Below, piece by piece: positions 48,121 to 60,200 of a stretch of 64,000 bases of DNA (positions are counted from its first letter, which is position 1; every line of letters begins with the position of its first letter). Both the position numbers and the translations under genes were made by a program. The stretch comes from Amblyornis subalaris (Eukaryota > Chordata > Aves > Passeriformes > Ptilonorhynchidae): contig JACAXG010000164.1 of NCBI GenBank assembly GCA_018881555.1, forward strand, positions 1,611,747 through 1,675,746. Direction: 5' to 3'. The notes under the pieces are model-generated. The model had not been told where the DNA came from. It worked only from the letters and a program-made list of their open reading frames with translations, and searched no databases.

Positions 48121-48136
48121 CACACACACACACACA
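48121..48136. repeat. CA dinucleotide repeat
   Basis: Eight uninterrupted CA units, likely polymorphic. Confidence 0.9.
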
Positions 48137-49598
48137 AACTTATTTAATGCAATCCTAGTTTGAACAGGAAATGAGACTAAAATTAAATTTAAAAATATTA
48201 CCAAATTTAAAAAGCACCAAAATTAAGGTGCTTTTCTTAAGGAGTAACTCCATCTTTGTAGGTCTTTATATCAAACTGCATGNTGACTGACTCTGACACC
48301 TGGCGATTGCTTTCTTGGTGCCTGATGCTTAACTTCTAGCTCCTGCTGCCTTTCACTTGAGTTGAAGTTTGATCTCCTGGCACCTGAAAATTCTGATTCC
48401 TAGAATGTTGACAAAGAACAGTCTTTTCAGAGGTAGAAAAGAGTGAAAGTGCAGGGGCTTGGAATTCTTTTGACTAGAAATAACACCAGGAAATGAAAAT
48501 TTAATGGTTTCCCCTGCAAAGGAATTAAAATTTCTCCTGGTGATTTGAAAAATAGATTCTAAAGTATTACTTATCCACCATTTCAGCATCACAGACTAAA
48601 AGTCTAAGGTAACCACACTATGTTTCTAATAGAAGAAAAACCCAAGTAATATAAAAATTAAATTGGGGAAGGACTGTAAATGAAAAGCAGAAATTTAGGC
48701 TTTATTCTAATAATCAACACATTAGCAATAGNAATGGTGCAATAGAAAAAATATCCTAATCATATGAGGTAGAATCTAGCTATTTTTGCAGTGATTTGAC
48801 ACAATAACAAACAATTCACAATGACAAATAATACTGAAGAAAAGGAAGACCTCATTTACCTGNTGATTTTCCCTGGTGCAGCTTATTTTTTTAACTGTAA
48901 AACAACATAAACACAGAATTACGATCCTAACCTTGCCAAGGTGTTCTTCTGCCTTATGGAGTGTTGTGATACATAAACCTAAATCCAGTCGAGACTGAGA
49001 AATTATTCTTTGTTTGGCTATGTTCCCTGAGGCAGCTGTTAGAGTTGGCACTCTCAAACACGCCTGACAGACACAATCTGAAAATGTATAGCAATCTCCA
49101 AATTTATGCAGATGTCCAGATGCTAGAGTGCTGATTGAGATATGGATGATGAAGGTTTAGTTTCATGATCCTTCCTGAAAGTAGGAACTTCAAATCCTAA
49201 TTTCCCACTTCTATTCAAAAGACATTAACCTTGAGGATATACACTTCTGCTGCAAAAGATCACTGACTATCTCTGTTACTGAAATCATATTTCAATTCAG
49301 AAGATTCATTTGGTGAGAAAATGTGCGCAAAACAGTGTATGTCATTAATCTGGTAGATTACCAGGATGGGAGTTTTACTAGAAATGTGTCTTTCATGTAA
49401 TGTAATAGTATTTAAAGTGGGTGATAGAGTTCAGATCACCTTCATATGCTTTATCCATAGTAANGCTCTTTCTCTCTTCCTTTCTGCTTTAATGGTTTGT
49501 TTGCAAACAAAAGCACATCTTCATCAGGTAGCTGGCTAATATGGTGCAATTTGAAAAACAGATTTGTGTCCCTCCCAGTAAAATGTCTTTGACTGCAT

Positions 49599-49645
49599 AA
49601 ATAAAAAAAAAAAANAAAAAAAAAAAACAAAAAAAAAACAACACA
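49599..49645. repeat. A-rich tract
   Basis: Nearly pure A with one N and a few C. No retroelement body with a matching 3' end precedes it. Confidence 0.85.
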
Positions 49646-49784
49646 AACCAGGGAGTGGAAAATGGCACCAAGGCATATTTGAAGCTAAAACCAAAAAACA
49701 TGTTTCAAGATTCATCCTGCATTTAACATTTCTACTTGGCCACAATAGAGAATATGTTGGATGCATCATATGCTGAGATGTCTT

Positions 49785-49826
49785 TTTCTTTTGCAAGGTT
49801 TTACCTATCCGCAACATTTTTCTATG
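49785..49826 (+). repeat. 42-bp block shared with 14796-14837
   Basis: Plus-strand copy of the block described at 14796-14837, with 39 of 42 positions equal (differences at 49796, 49818 and 49824). The flanks do not obviously align with those of the other copy. It stands about 140 bases after the A-rich tract. Confidence 0.8.
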
Positions 49827-52758
49827 TTTATATTCATAAATTCAACAGTTCCAGGGAACGTATATATGCTCTGGAACTTCAGTGTCTATTTCTTTTGTTT
49901 GATATTTTATTTTTATAGTGAGCCTTGACAATTTGCCTTGAGTCAATTAGCACTCTCCCAAGTAATTTCTGAGCATGGTTCAGGAGTTATTGCATGCTAC
50001 AGACATTCTTAATTATCAGTTTGTGTGCCTTTTCCTGTTTTGGAGGATGAAAGAATTCAATGATATGGACAGACACACTTAAGAANTAATTTATTTGCCT
50101 GTCAACCTCCATGTCAACTATTGGTTCTGGAAAAATTCAATATAGTAGTATAGATGTATCTTAAAGCTACTGATAAACTCTTTAGGATGCTCAGATTCTT
50201 ATTTCCACTGCCCTACCTGTCACGTCCTAAGCAAACATTTGTTTGTGATCTTCTTTGGAACTGATCCTAAGAAACCTTGCCCAAATTGACCCAAAATGTC
50301 TATTTGTAGATAAAAGAAGACAAGAAAGACTGTCATCTTTCAAATGAAGAAATGATCTGTCATTCTGGTTTTTTAGCAAAAGATGTGCAGGAAGAGAAAG
50401 AAAGTCTTTGCTTAGTGGATGGGAAGTAGAAAATTATTTCATACTAAAGTAAAAATCAACAGAATAAAATTGTCTGAAATGAACAAAGGAAGCCTTCAGA
50501 AGGTGAAGAACAGGTGAAGGTTCAGAACATATTTAAGAAAAGAATTAGTAACCAGACATGGAGAAATGTTAAGGAGAATCTGAAGAAGACTATACACAAA
50601 TGTAATTAAGATGATGATGCAAAGTTTAGAGGACACCAAGTTAATNTTAGTTTTCCTGAAGAGAGTGATGCATTTCACTTTGATACTTTGAAAAAATGGA
50701 CAAATTGGTGAAGAAGCTGCATGGGAGGAGGCTGTAGCTGTCAAGAAAACAGATAACAAATAAATAGACCAGAGTATTGGCTGGGAGAACAAGAACAGGA
50801 GAGATATGTTACACTGAAGAGTGAGTGACAAGACTTTGACAGAGCTAGCTGAATACTGGAAGTCTTGAATTGGAGCTCAAATAAANAAGAGCTAATGTCA
50901 GTGTGCTTTCCTTGAGACAAGTCTTCCACACATGGTGGTAGTGTCAGTCAGTTCAGTCAGTTCCTCCGTGTCTATATGTGTATGTCAATCATCTAGTCAA
51001 CAAATGCAGATTTTTAATTCTGAAAGTATTGGATTTTAAATCTCTTTCTTATCCACGTACAAAAAGACTTGTATATATAGACATTCTGAAAGTACTTATA
51101 TCGCATTAGCAATTTTTCTTGATGTGATTTTTTTCCAGTATAAAAAAGAAAGAAGTCTAAATGAAATTTTGGCAACTCAGCCTATGAAAAAAACCCCTCA
51201 GTTTAGTTACTAATCTATTTCATGTCAATTTCATTTTCAGAGTGTCATGTTTGTTGCAAAACTTGAACAACTTGAATTCTAATATTTGCTGTTTCATTTC
51301 CTTTTCCTTGTTTACTTGGTTCTTGTTTGTTTTTTGATTGGTTNATTGGTTGTTTTTTTGTTAGCTGTAGAATGTTTTCTCTCATGGAATTAAATGGGAA
51401 AAACCAAAGCCAAAACCTACACAACACCAATATATGATGAAACCATTTGCATGCAGTAATATGTTTCTGTTTAGAATGGTGGTCTTCCCTTCCATGCTTC
51501 TCTTGTCTGAACCGTTGTCTGAACAGGTGGAAGATTTTTTCATTATTTGTGTGATTCTGTTCTGCAGGTTTACCAAGAGACTCCATTCATGGCTCAGGGT
51601 CCCATTTTGTCACCAGCTAAACAAATATGAAACAGTCAGTTACCACTTTAAAAATGTGTGAGTGATGCAGAAAGATCCAAACAAAGAGATCACTGAAAGA
51701 GAGGGAAGGCACCAAGAAAATGTGAGACAAATCTGGTTAAAGCTTAAAGTCAGGTCCTTTCACTACACAATTTCTATTCCATTTCGTTTTGGCCACACAT
51801 CAAGGTTTAATGAAAGGTGTAAAGAATGACAATGGGGTGGCTTTGTGGCTGTTCACAGGGAAGCCCATATACTGTCAGAGATCAATGGAATCAGTCATCN
51901 AAGTACTTGTTTGAAAAATTAGGACATTGGTGGAAAGGTAGTAATTTTAATTTGAGTGGAGGAGGAAAGTAACATTTCAATACCTTCAGAGAGCCAATAA
52001 TTGGAAGGACAAATTTATATAGAGATGCTGGAAAGAAAGATGGTCTAATAGAGCTGCAAAAAAACCGATGATGTGGTGTAGCTTCTTTCCAGTAGTATGT
52101 TCATTACAGATTTGAATTCCATATAATCCTTCAGTCAGACCTTACTTGGAATCAAATAGGCTAATCTCAACTTTTCTTTTACAGGCTTAAATCCTTTTAT
52201 ATAAACACTGGAAAACATACTTTCTGGTGTATAGCCAGCTCTTATTTTTCCTCATCTACAAACATAAATTGTTTGACTTAACAAAGAATGTGTTACTTGA
52301 AGGAAGAAAGGAAAATGTAAGAAAGAACATAAGCAGGATAGCATACAGCTCCTAACTGCTACCTATATCATGGACNTCTCTTATTATAAGGTGATTCCTA
52401 AGTCAGCTGTTTCTTTCTCTGCTTTTGCAGCAACATGTACCTCACAGCTGGGATCACTCAGTCTTGCTGGTTAGAAAAGCCCTACTGCTGACCTTATGGT
52501 GATGTGACCTGCATTGCTCATAGTGACAATCCCTCACTGCTCCTTGTTATGTTACCTGCTCATCATTTTCCTCCCCTCCTTGTTCTGCTAGCAGGTTTAC
52601 TAGCTATTCTCAGTGTTTACAAATTCCTAGCAAGAAATCAAAAAGCACTACAAATCAACAGTCTAACAGTCTTGTAAAATACAAGTTGCTCCTAAGCACA
52701 CAATTTTTTCTCAAGTTAAAGATACCTCTTAAACTCACTATCTTTTAGAAAATATTTT

Positions 52759-52786
52759 CCTTTTTTTTTTCCTTTTTTTTTTTCTT
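52759..52786. repeat. T-rich tract
   Basis: Two runs of T separated by CC. It is compositional only. Confidence 0.8.
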
Positions 52787-53016
52787 GTAAATAAAATCCA
52801 TAACTTTTGGACCCTGTTACAGAAACCTTTTTTCTTAAGTTAAATGTCCCCTCTGTTTGCAGACATTTAAATGGCAGCCATTCCTATACACTGTAGTCAT
52901 CAGAAATGTCCCTATACATTATGGTATTAGCACAAGTAGTTTCCAAATACAAAAAAATAATATATGCAAACAAACAAGAGTTGGCTGCTGGAGCATTTAA
53001 TTTGTCTCTTTTCGTT

Positions 53017-53030
53017 CCACCAGATGTCAA
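53017..53030 (+). promoter_or_regulatory. Weak CTCF-like motif
   Basis: CCACCAGATGTCAA fits the CTCF core at 12 of 14 positions but lacks one of the two central G positions that matter most. It has the same orientation as the candidate at 24994. It is probably a chance match. Confidence 0.12.
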
Positions 53031-54257
53031 TAGAGTGCTCTTCCTTTTTGGGCTTCCCTGCCACTTGAAAATTTGGAATCAAGAACAGCAGGGCTTTGAT
53101 TTTTGCTTTATCCCTGAACTGCAGAGCATACATCTCCATATATTCCTGAAATTATATACCAAAGAGAATGAGGAACAAGAGGTCTGTTGCTAAGGTAGAG
53201 AAGGTTTTTTGTTTACCAAATCAAGATTAGGCTCTGGGGGTGCTGAACTGAAATAAAATTTCTTTTAAATAGAGCCCTGAGAAATCGATTGTAACCAGCA
53301 GTTAACGGCCGGTTTGGAACAGCTTGAGAGAAAGCCAAGGGCAGTTAAAGCTTCTGCAAATTAGTTATTAACTGTGTTAATTAATGGTATGGCAGAGATT
53401 ATTGCTATTATAAACTGTAATCAATCAGGTTTATCATCATGTCTAAGAAAAAGTTTGCAAGTAACAATATCTTATGGATGCAGCTCTGCACTTCTAATTA
53501 ATATGATAATCTGAGTATTCCAAGATGCTGAATTCTACTTTCCCTTCCCAGGCAAATATGATCAGGCATATTACNCACAATAATAAGCACCTCACGATAA
53601 AATGTGTTGAGATGAAATAATAAGTGCAATGGTCAAGGGATCAGGATGCTTGTCATGATTTATAGGAAGACCACACAAATAAAGAGGACTAACTGTGGCT
53701 GGATTCACCATTGTATTTTTTTCTAGTGATGCAAAATTGTAAATTTGAGTAACTCACGGCTGTTTTGTTGATTCAGTTCCGAAAATTTCAGTGCATGTGT
53801 AACTCCTGCTTACACAGTGCTTTGGTGAGCACTGCATCTCTGCTCTCAAGTGCAGTAATTCTCCCCCAGTCTCAGGTGATGCACTGTCTAGTTTTTCCCA
53901 TGAGGGAAGTTTGCGAACTGTTGCTTTAGCAACTGGGTCTGCTTCACGGTTTCTTGAAGAAGAAAACTTAGTCTTCTATAGGTTTGGGGGTTTTTCAGTC
54001 TGCTTGGTTTTGCTCCAAATGTGGACCTTACCCTAAGCCTATGCTGGTGTAAGTGGCTTGCAGTCAATGGCTGTGTGCAAGAAATATGGACAGTTAACCA
54101 ATAAAGTTAGTACAGGTTTACATTATGAAATATAACTACATTTTCAAGTAGATTTGACATGTCTTTTGCTTTGGGTCCTATACTTCTGTTGGTTTCTGTT
54201 GAATATACGGTACTANTGTGAGTCTCCAGTGCTACAATGCAGATGAAAGATGGATGC

Positions 54258-54303
54258 AAACGAAAATTGGGACAGCATACAAATGAAAATTGGGACAGTA
54301 TAC
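54258..54303. repeat. 23-bp tandem duplication
   Basis: AAACGAAAATTGGGACAGCATAC (54258-54280) is followed directly by AAATGAAAATTGGGACAGTATAC (54281-54303), with 21 of 23 positions equal. Confidence 0.9.
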
Positions 54304-54402
54304 CAACCCCTTCATGCACGATAGAAATGAGCTGACTGCCTCATTTAGGCACCTTACAAGCACAAGTCAGATGTAGGTGTTTCATGTTATTCCGAAGCCA
54401 AA

Positions 54403-54450
54403 CAATAGTGATTCGGGGCCTCAATTCAATAGTGATCCTTGGCCTCAAAG
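54403..54450. repeat. 24-bp tandem duplication
   Basis: CAATAGTGATTCGGGGCCTCAATT (54403-54426) is followed by CAATAGTGATCCTTGGCCTCAAAG (54427-54450). The unit is unrelated to the duplication 100 bases upstream but of almost the same length. Confidence 0.85.
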
Positions 54451-56809
54451 CCTAGAGGTACAAACTGCGTTAGAGTCACACTATTGAGACCCATATGTCT
54501 CTACAAAATTTTCTCAGACTTGCTATTCATCATGTGTCCCTGACCCAGAAGCTGAGCCTGTGGCCCAAAGAGGTGATTGTGGTGTTTTTGGTTTTTTTTG
54601 GTCATAGCTTCTAAAATAATGGTGAATGGTGTTCTTCAGTGTGATTTTTAGGGTAGCTGTTACCTGTACAGGAATGTTGCAGGAGCGAACATGAGAGTCC
54701 AAAACCTTTAGGATGTTGCTAGAATACTGTCTGGGACAGGGAAAGCCATCCCTGTTCAGTCACATCCATAGTGCTGTTTGAGAGTAGTTCATAGAGCGAT
54801 GAGTGCCTTGAGTTCTGCCCAAGGATACCCCTTGAGAAACCCAGGTGGAGAATACATAGATGAGAGATCTAACAATTATGCAAACTAAGTAATAGAGAGG
54901 TGCAATCTTTGATATTGCTCCCTGGCTCTCTCTTTATTTAGCAATACAGATGCAGGTACATTCAGTCTGGCCTTGAACATGTTCCCAGTTCTGCTAATTA
55001 TGTAGCTTACTTCTAGTTTAAATTAAAATTACAGATATGGATTAAAACTGAAATGTTAACAAAGAATGGAAAACAATGGCATAATTATTGTTGAGATGCT
55101 CTTGATGCTTTTTCTAATTGGATTTTAGATCAAATCCATATTAAAGCGAAATGATCAGCGCTGGCACTTAAAGTCTCCTACCACTAAGAGTATTTTATGA
55201 ATTACAAAGTAGATGGGGTAATTCAAATCATTATTAATCCTGGTAAATACATGGTTACAAAATGTCCTGGAAACCCTAAGTGAGCAATGATAACTAAGCC
55301 CCAAATGGGGGTGTGTGTAAGTGAGGTTGCACAATTTGTTGGCAGACAGTTTTTTTATTTCCTTAGCACAGAAAATATGGATTATGGCCATGGCTCATAA
55401 ACTGTGAAGAGTTAGCAGCACTGGATGAAATGAACACTAAAGAGATGTTAAATGGTTTAGAACAGAACAAAGAAAATGGAAGTAACAAGATTTGTGTTAG
55501 TCACCTACCTCACCATTTGTGTGTCTTAAAATAGCTATTCATTGCTGCTTTTTCACCATGCTGCATTTTCTCAATGTGTTTAATTATACCGATATCTGGT
55601 AGATATCTCTTCAATTTCTTCTGTCACAGAAACTTGCTGAAACTGATCTTTTATCACTTGCAGTCTCTAAATCACCTTAATGTCTCCTTTTGTTCCTAGC
55701 TTGTTCTTAGGTCTACTACACTTCTCATAGATTTCTTAATATTGATATTGTTAGACAAGTTTTCGTGTTTAGTTTTATCATTGTTCTTGTTATTTTTCCT
55801 TTCAATTTCAAATGATTGAACAATAATCAGGAGATTGAAACAAGCAAGACTGCTAAAGAAGTTTGAATTATAAATGATAACCCAAAATTATTATTTACAA
55901 TGTAGGCTAGAGTTTGGTCTTGATTATTTCTTCTTCTGGCAGAATAAATATTTTAATATGAAGGAAATTGTCCATAACCTAATCTCATCATCAATTCACT
56001 TTTCCCAATAAATTGAAAAGTAAAAGGAATAGAACTAGCTGTTGAAGTAAGCCAATGAGCTAGCACTTAGAACACTTTTTTTATAATTAAAAATAATTTA
56101 TTGTAGTTTATAATGCACTTACATTAACTTTTAGGACATATATTTTGTAAATATCTTAGTAAGAATTTGGCTGGCAATGAATGAATCAATCTTACTATTA
56201 ATATAACTGAGATAAATTTTCCTTGAATTTAAACTGGAATAAATCCATACTAAGACATTCTTCCAATGTTATGCTAGTAACTCTTTAGGTAGAATGAAGG
56301 CAGTGTTTTCCCTACTAATCTAATATCTCTTACTAATAAAAGGTAGAATATTTAATGAGATTAAAAAAAAATAGGTTTTTAAGTATATGTAAAGTAAAAA
56401 ATTATTGTCTTGGCAGATAAATTGTATGTATTTATACTTAAATTATAGTAATTAATATATATTTTGTAACTACAATTCTGTGTTCAGAATTGAAAGTCAC
56501 ACTTTACTAACACTTTCTGTTCCAGAAAAGAAAGTTTCCTTAAGGGTAAAAAAAGCAAATGATTTTTTAGAACAGTAGAATACTTATACTCATTAGAAAA
56601 AAAGTTTTTGTTTGTGAAATTATTGGTACTTCCATACCACTTACTGTTATATAAAGAAGTTATTTTATAATGGGGCTATCATTTGATTCTGGGTTCGAAA
56701 GGTTTAAACAGCAGTATCTTTAGTAAACAGTAGTACCTTTAGTCATGAGATGGTTTGAGTTTCTGTTGGTTTTATTTTTTAAATAAAGCTTTTTCTCTTA
56801 AAGGACTTA

Positions 56810-57236
56810 CAGAGTCACAGAATATGCTGAGTTGGAAGGGATCCACAAGGATCATCGAGTCCAACTCCCATTCCTGCACAGGACCATCCTCAAGAGTCAC
56901 ACCACGTATCTGAAAGCATTGTCCAAATACTTCTTGAATCCTGTCAGGTTTGGTGCTGTGACCACTTCCCTGGGGAGCCTGTTCCAGTGCCAAACCACCC
57001 TCTGGGTGAAGAACCTTTTCCTGATATCCAACCTAAACCTCTCCTGACACAACTTCAGGCNACTCTCTTGGATCCTGTCACTGGTCACCAGAGAGCGACA
57101 TATCTCCTCTTCCCCTCACGAGGAAGCTGTAGACTGCAGTGAGGTCTTCCCTCAGCCTTCTCTTCTCCAGGCTGAACAGACCAAGAGACCTCAGCCACAC
57201 CTCATACAGCTTCCCCTCAAGGCCCTTTGCCATCCT
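56810..57236 (-). mobile_element. CR1 LINE, 5'-truncated
   Basis: CAGAGTCACAGAATATGCTGAGTTGGAAGGG is the reverse complement of a CR1 3' end. It is followed by TCCACAAGGATCATCGAGTCC, CACTTCCCTGGGGAGCC, CACCCTCTGGGTGAAGAACC, CCTTCTCTTCTCCAGGCTGAA and CCTCATACAGCTTCCC. Compared with the nested copy at 13115-13428 it has the same wording at most positions, so it is of the same subfamily and fairly young. Reading frames are broken. Confidence 0.94.
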
Positions 57237-60200
57237 AACTAACTTTCATCTAATTATTTTAAGTTTTAGAAAGTTACCTACACAATTAAGTTAAGAAATA
57301 ATGTGGGTTGTGTTCTTAAAAAATCCAGATTTTTTTTTCTCTGTATTTAAGTAGAATGTGAAAACTTTTATCATGCTGTATATTTGCTTTAGAATGACTG
57401 GGTTATTTTTACTCTGAATGACACATCTTTGTCTTCTCCAGGATTCTATATTTATTAATTATAAGGCATACAATTTCAGTTTTCCAGGAAATTCCTTTGT
57501 TACCCAGTGGCTGGATGTCTTCCAAATTGGTTTATGTGATAGTAATTCAAGCATTCAATATGTTGAAATAATCTCAGAGTTTTTTCAAGTAATTACTTGC
57601 AGTGTCCTTTGAATCGCAGAAACAGGCCTAAACTTTTTAAGACTGGAGGCTTATTCTACTACATGAAGTATTTGTATACTTTTTGTCCAATTATAGTTTT
57701 ATACCTGCATTTTATTTATACTTTGAAATGCTTGTTCAGTGTTTTTTTTCCCAGCCATAACTAAATAACTATCCAAAACAGAGCCTTTCAATTTAGCATG
57801 GTATCATGATTGAGTTAAATGCCAAGAACTTAGAATCTCATGTAAATATGATACTTCTTGCTAGCAGAAGAAGGTACAGGACAGAAGAGAAGTTGTAGAA
57901 GGTGAAAAGTGAGGGAAGGGAAAGAAGGAATAGGATTGAAATCGATAAAGTGAGAGGATATTGGACTAGTGCCAGTTCAGCTGAAGTCAAAAGAAAGACA
58001 CTCATTGATTTCCTGGGCAATTGGATCAGACCCATTCTCTGATGCTACTGCATTTTTTATATTTAGCAAGAGGGAGTTATAGCCAAATTTTCAAACTGCT
58101 AAATTTGATACTAAAAATTTCACCTTCTCATTTTCTGAAACTCCTTGGTTTGTCCCTGTGCATAATTCAGACCCTCTGTCTAGCTGTTCTTCCAGCATAT
58201 AGCAGATTTTGGGTTTATATATAGCCTCACTGAAGGCTGTTGGGGAGGAAAGCAACTATGCATTTCCAAGTAGTCCTCTCCTGGATGGATAATACTTGCA
58301 GCCCTTAACCACTATTGCCTTCCAGGTGTTAGCTTGCTGCTCCAGCTGGTACTGAGAAAAGAACTACAGCTCTTACCCCCAGTTTTTCCAAGACAGAATT
58401 GCTGGGATTGAGGGCATGAGGAGCCACCTAGAATATAGAAATGTTCTGTTGGAATACTTTAAGTCTGTAGTATATGGTGTGAAAACTGGGGTATCTGGTT
58501 CAGTTAAGATGCAGCATAACAATATTAGTAATTCAAAATTTCTAATTTTACACAAAATTGTCAGTCTTTTTTTTTTTTTTTTAAATTGGCCAGCTTTTGC
58601 CATTGTTTACAATTTTTACTTTCAAGTCTCAATTTTCATACCTTGCCCTGCCTGAAATGCCTCAGTTTAAGCTTCATTCTCCCAAACTCTCCCCACATCT
58701 GCAGTACTGCCTCTCTCCTTTGAGGCTGCATAGGATGCATTTCAGATTGGAGAGAGAGCAGCCATTATATTCTTCTGTCCACACNTAAGGATTTGTTCTG
58801 TTTTTTTAACTCAAATTTATAATGATTTTTATCCTTTAAGTATTTTTTAAAAATGTTTATCGACATTTATTGATCAAGTGGAATGTTAATAAGCCTATTA
58901 TGACTTAGTTACTACTTAGTTCCATTGATTTCAGCAGGACTTCTTATCTGAATAAGGGCTATTAAATTCTGAGCCTCTTTCAGGAAGGTTATCTTCAAAA
59001 CAGAAGGGCAAGACATACTATAACTTTATTTATGTGGAAAATGTAATGGCTCTAAGAAGCTTTTAATGGGACATCAGATGCTGTGAATAACGATGTAGAG
59101 TATTAACTATGCAATGGAAAGATGTTTCCATGCTGCAGGCTGAATGAGTACTAGATGAAATCTGTTGTGCATGCACTAATTATTAAAATTATTTACCAAG
59201 CTTCATCTGTACTGGAAGTTACTCTATGGAATGTGACAGGAAACACAAATCCACAACTATCATAGTTGTATAAAGCTCTTTACTCTTTGGTAGATTTCAA
59301 AATAAGAAAGAGAATAATTCTGCACATGTACAGGTTCAGATGATGAATTGAATATGAAAGGAAAGATGTGAACTCAGTGAGCTATGAAGATGTGTGTCTG
59401 TCTATAAATTTATTATGTGTATCCTTAAGCATACAGTAGTTTGATCAAATGAATAATGCACTTGTAAATCAGATAACTGGATTATTTGTGTTCTCAATGG
59501 AAATTTTAAATCTCATCTAAAGATATATACTGTTTCACCCAATCTAGGTCCTATTTCATTCAAGCAGTTTTACTCAGAGAAGACAGACTCAGGGGTGCAT
59601 ACACAGAAGTGATTTCATATGCGGCTCCTGTTTGTATCTATTTTTCACAGCAAGAAAACTGCTTGTTTTGTATGACTAGTAATTTGCTTTTACTCACACA
59701 CGCATTTCTGTAAACAGGAGCTGAAATTCTGTCCCAGCTGGGAAGTTTCTGAGTATCTGTTGTCAGCTGCTGAATATTTTGAACTCTGACTGATGTTGTA
59801 GCATCTCAGCAGCATACGAGAGCAACTCATTGCCTCATAAAACAGGGCTTTAACCAGAAAAAAATATATCAACAGGTTAGCTTGATAGTTAAAACTGTCT
59901 CTAGGGCAGTGAAAGATAGAGACTTAAATTGTCTCAGGAAACAGAGTAACTTTACTGCGAACACACTCNGACTTTTTGCCTCCTCTATAAGAGAAGCCTG
60001 ATCTTAGCTGCTACCACCACACTCTATGTAGAATTTGGTTGTGCTTGAGTGCATGAGGACAATGTCTGTTCATCAAGCAGACATACATAAATATTTTCGT
60101 TTCTAAGGACATCTAGTTACACTGATTACCACAGCCTGAGATGAAGTCAGAACACAGAACTGTAGGCTTGCAGGAGATTTTTCCGGTAAAAAGGGGAACA

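Larger units (their letters stand above)
44106..56809. other. Long AT-rich non-genic stretch
   Basis: No exon or RNA gene recognised. It contains microsatellites (44211, 47522, 48121), an A-rich tract (49599-49645), the second copy of the 42-bp block (49785), a T-rich tract (52759-52786), a weak CTCF-like motif (53017-53030) and two short tandem duplications at 54.3-54.4 kb. ORFs of 60-130 codons occur on both strands, without recognisable products. Confidence 0.55.

Noticed and set aside
48207..48236. AAAAGCACC/GGTGCTTTT hairpin
   Set aside because: A 9-bp stem in AT-rich sequence with no supporting context; likely chance.
56685..56712. tRNA B-box-like GGGTTCGAAAGG
   Set aside because: No A-box at the right distance and no cloverleaf stems around it.
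56772..57088. ORFs inside the 56.8 kb repeat
   Set aside because: They come from the CR1 3' region; the frames are broken and both strands give ORFs.
2706..59969. Scattered single N bases
   Set aside because: They look like unresolved heterozygous or low-quality calls, not biology.
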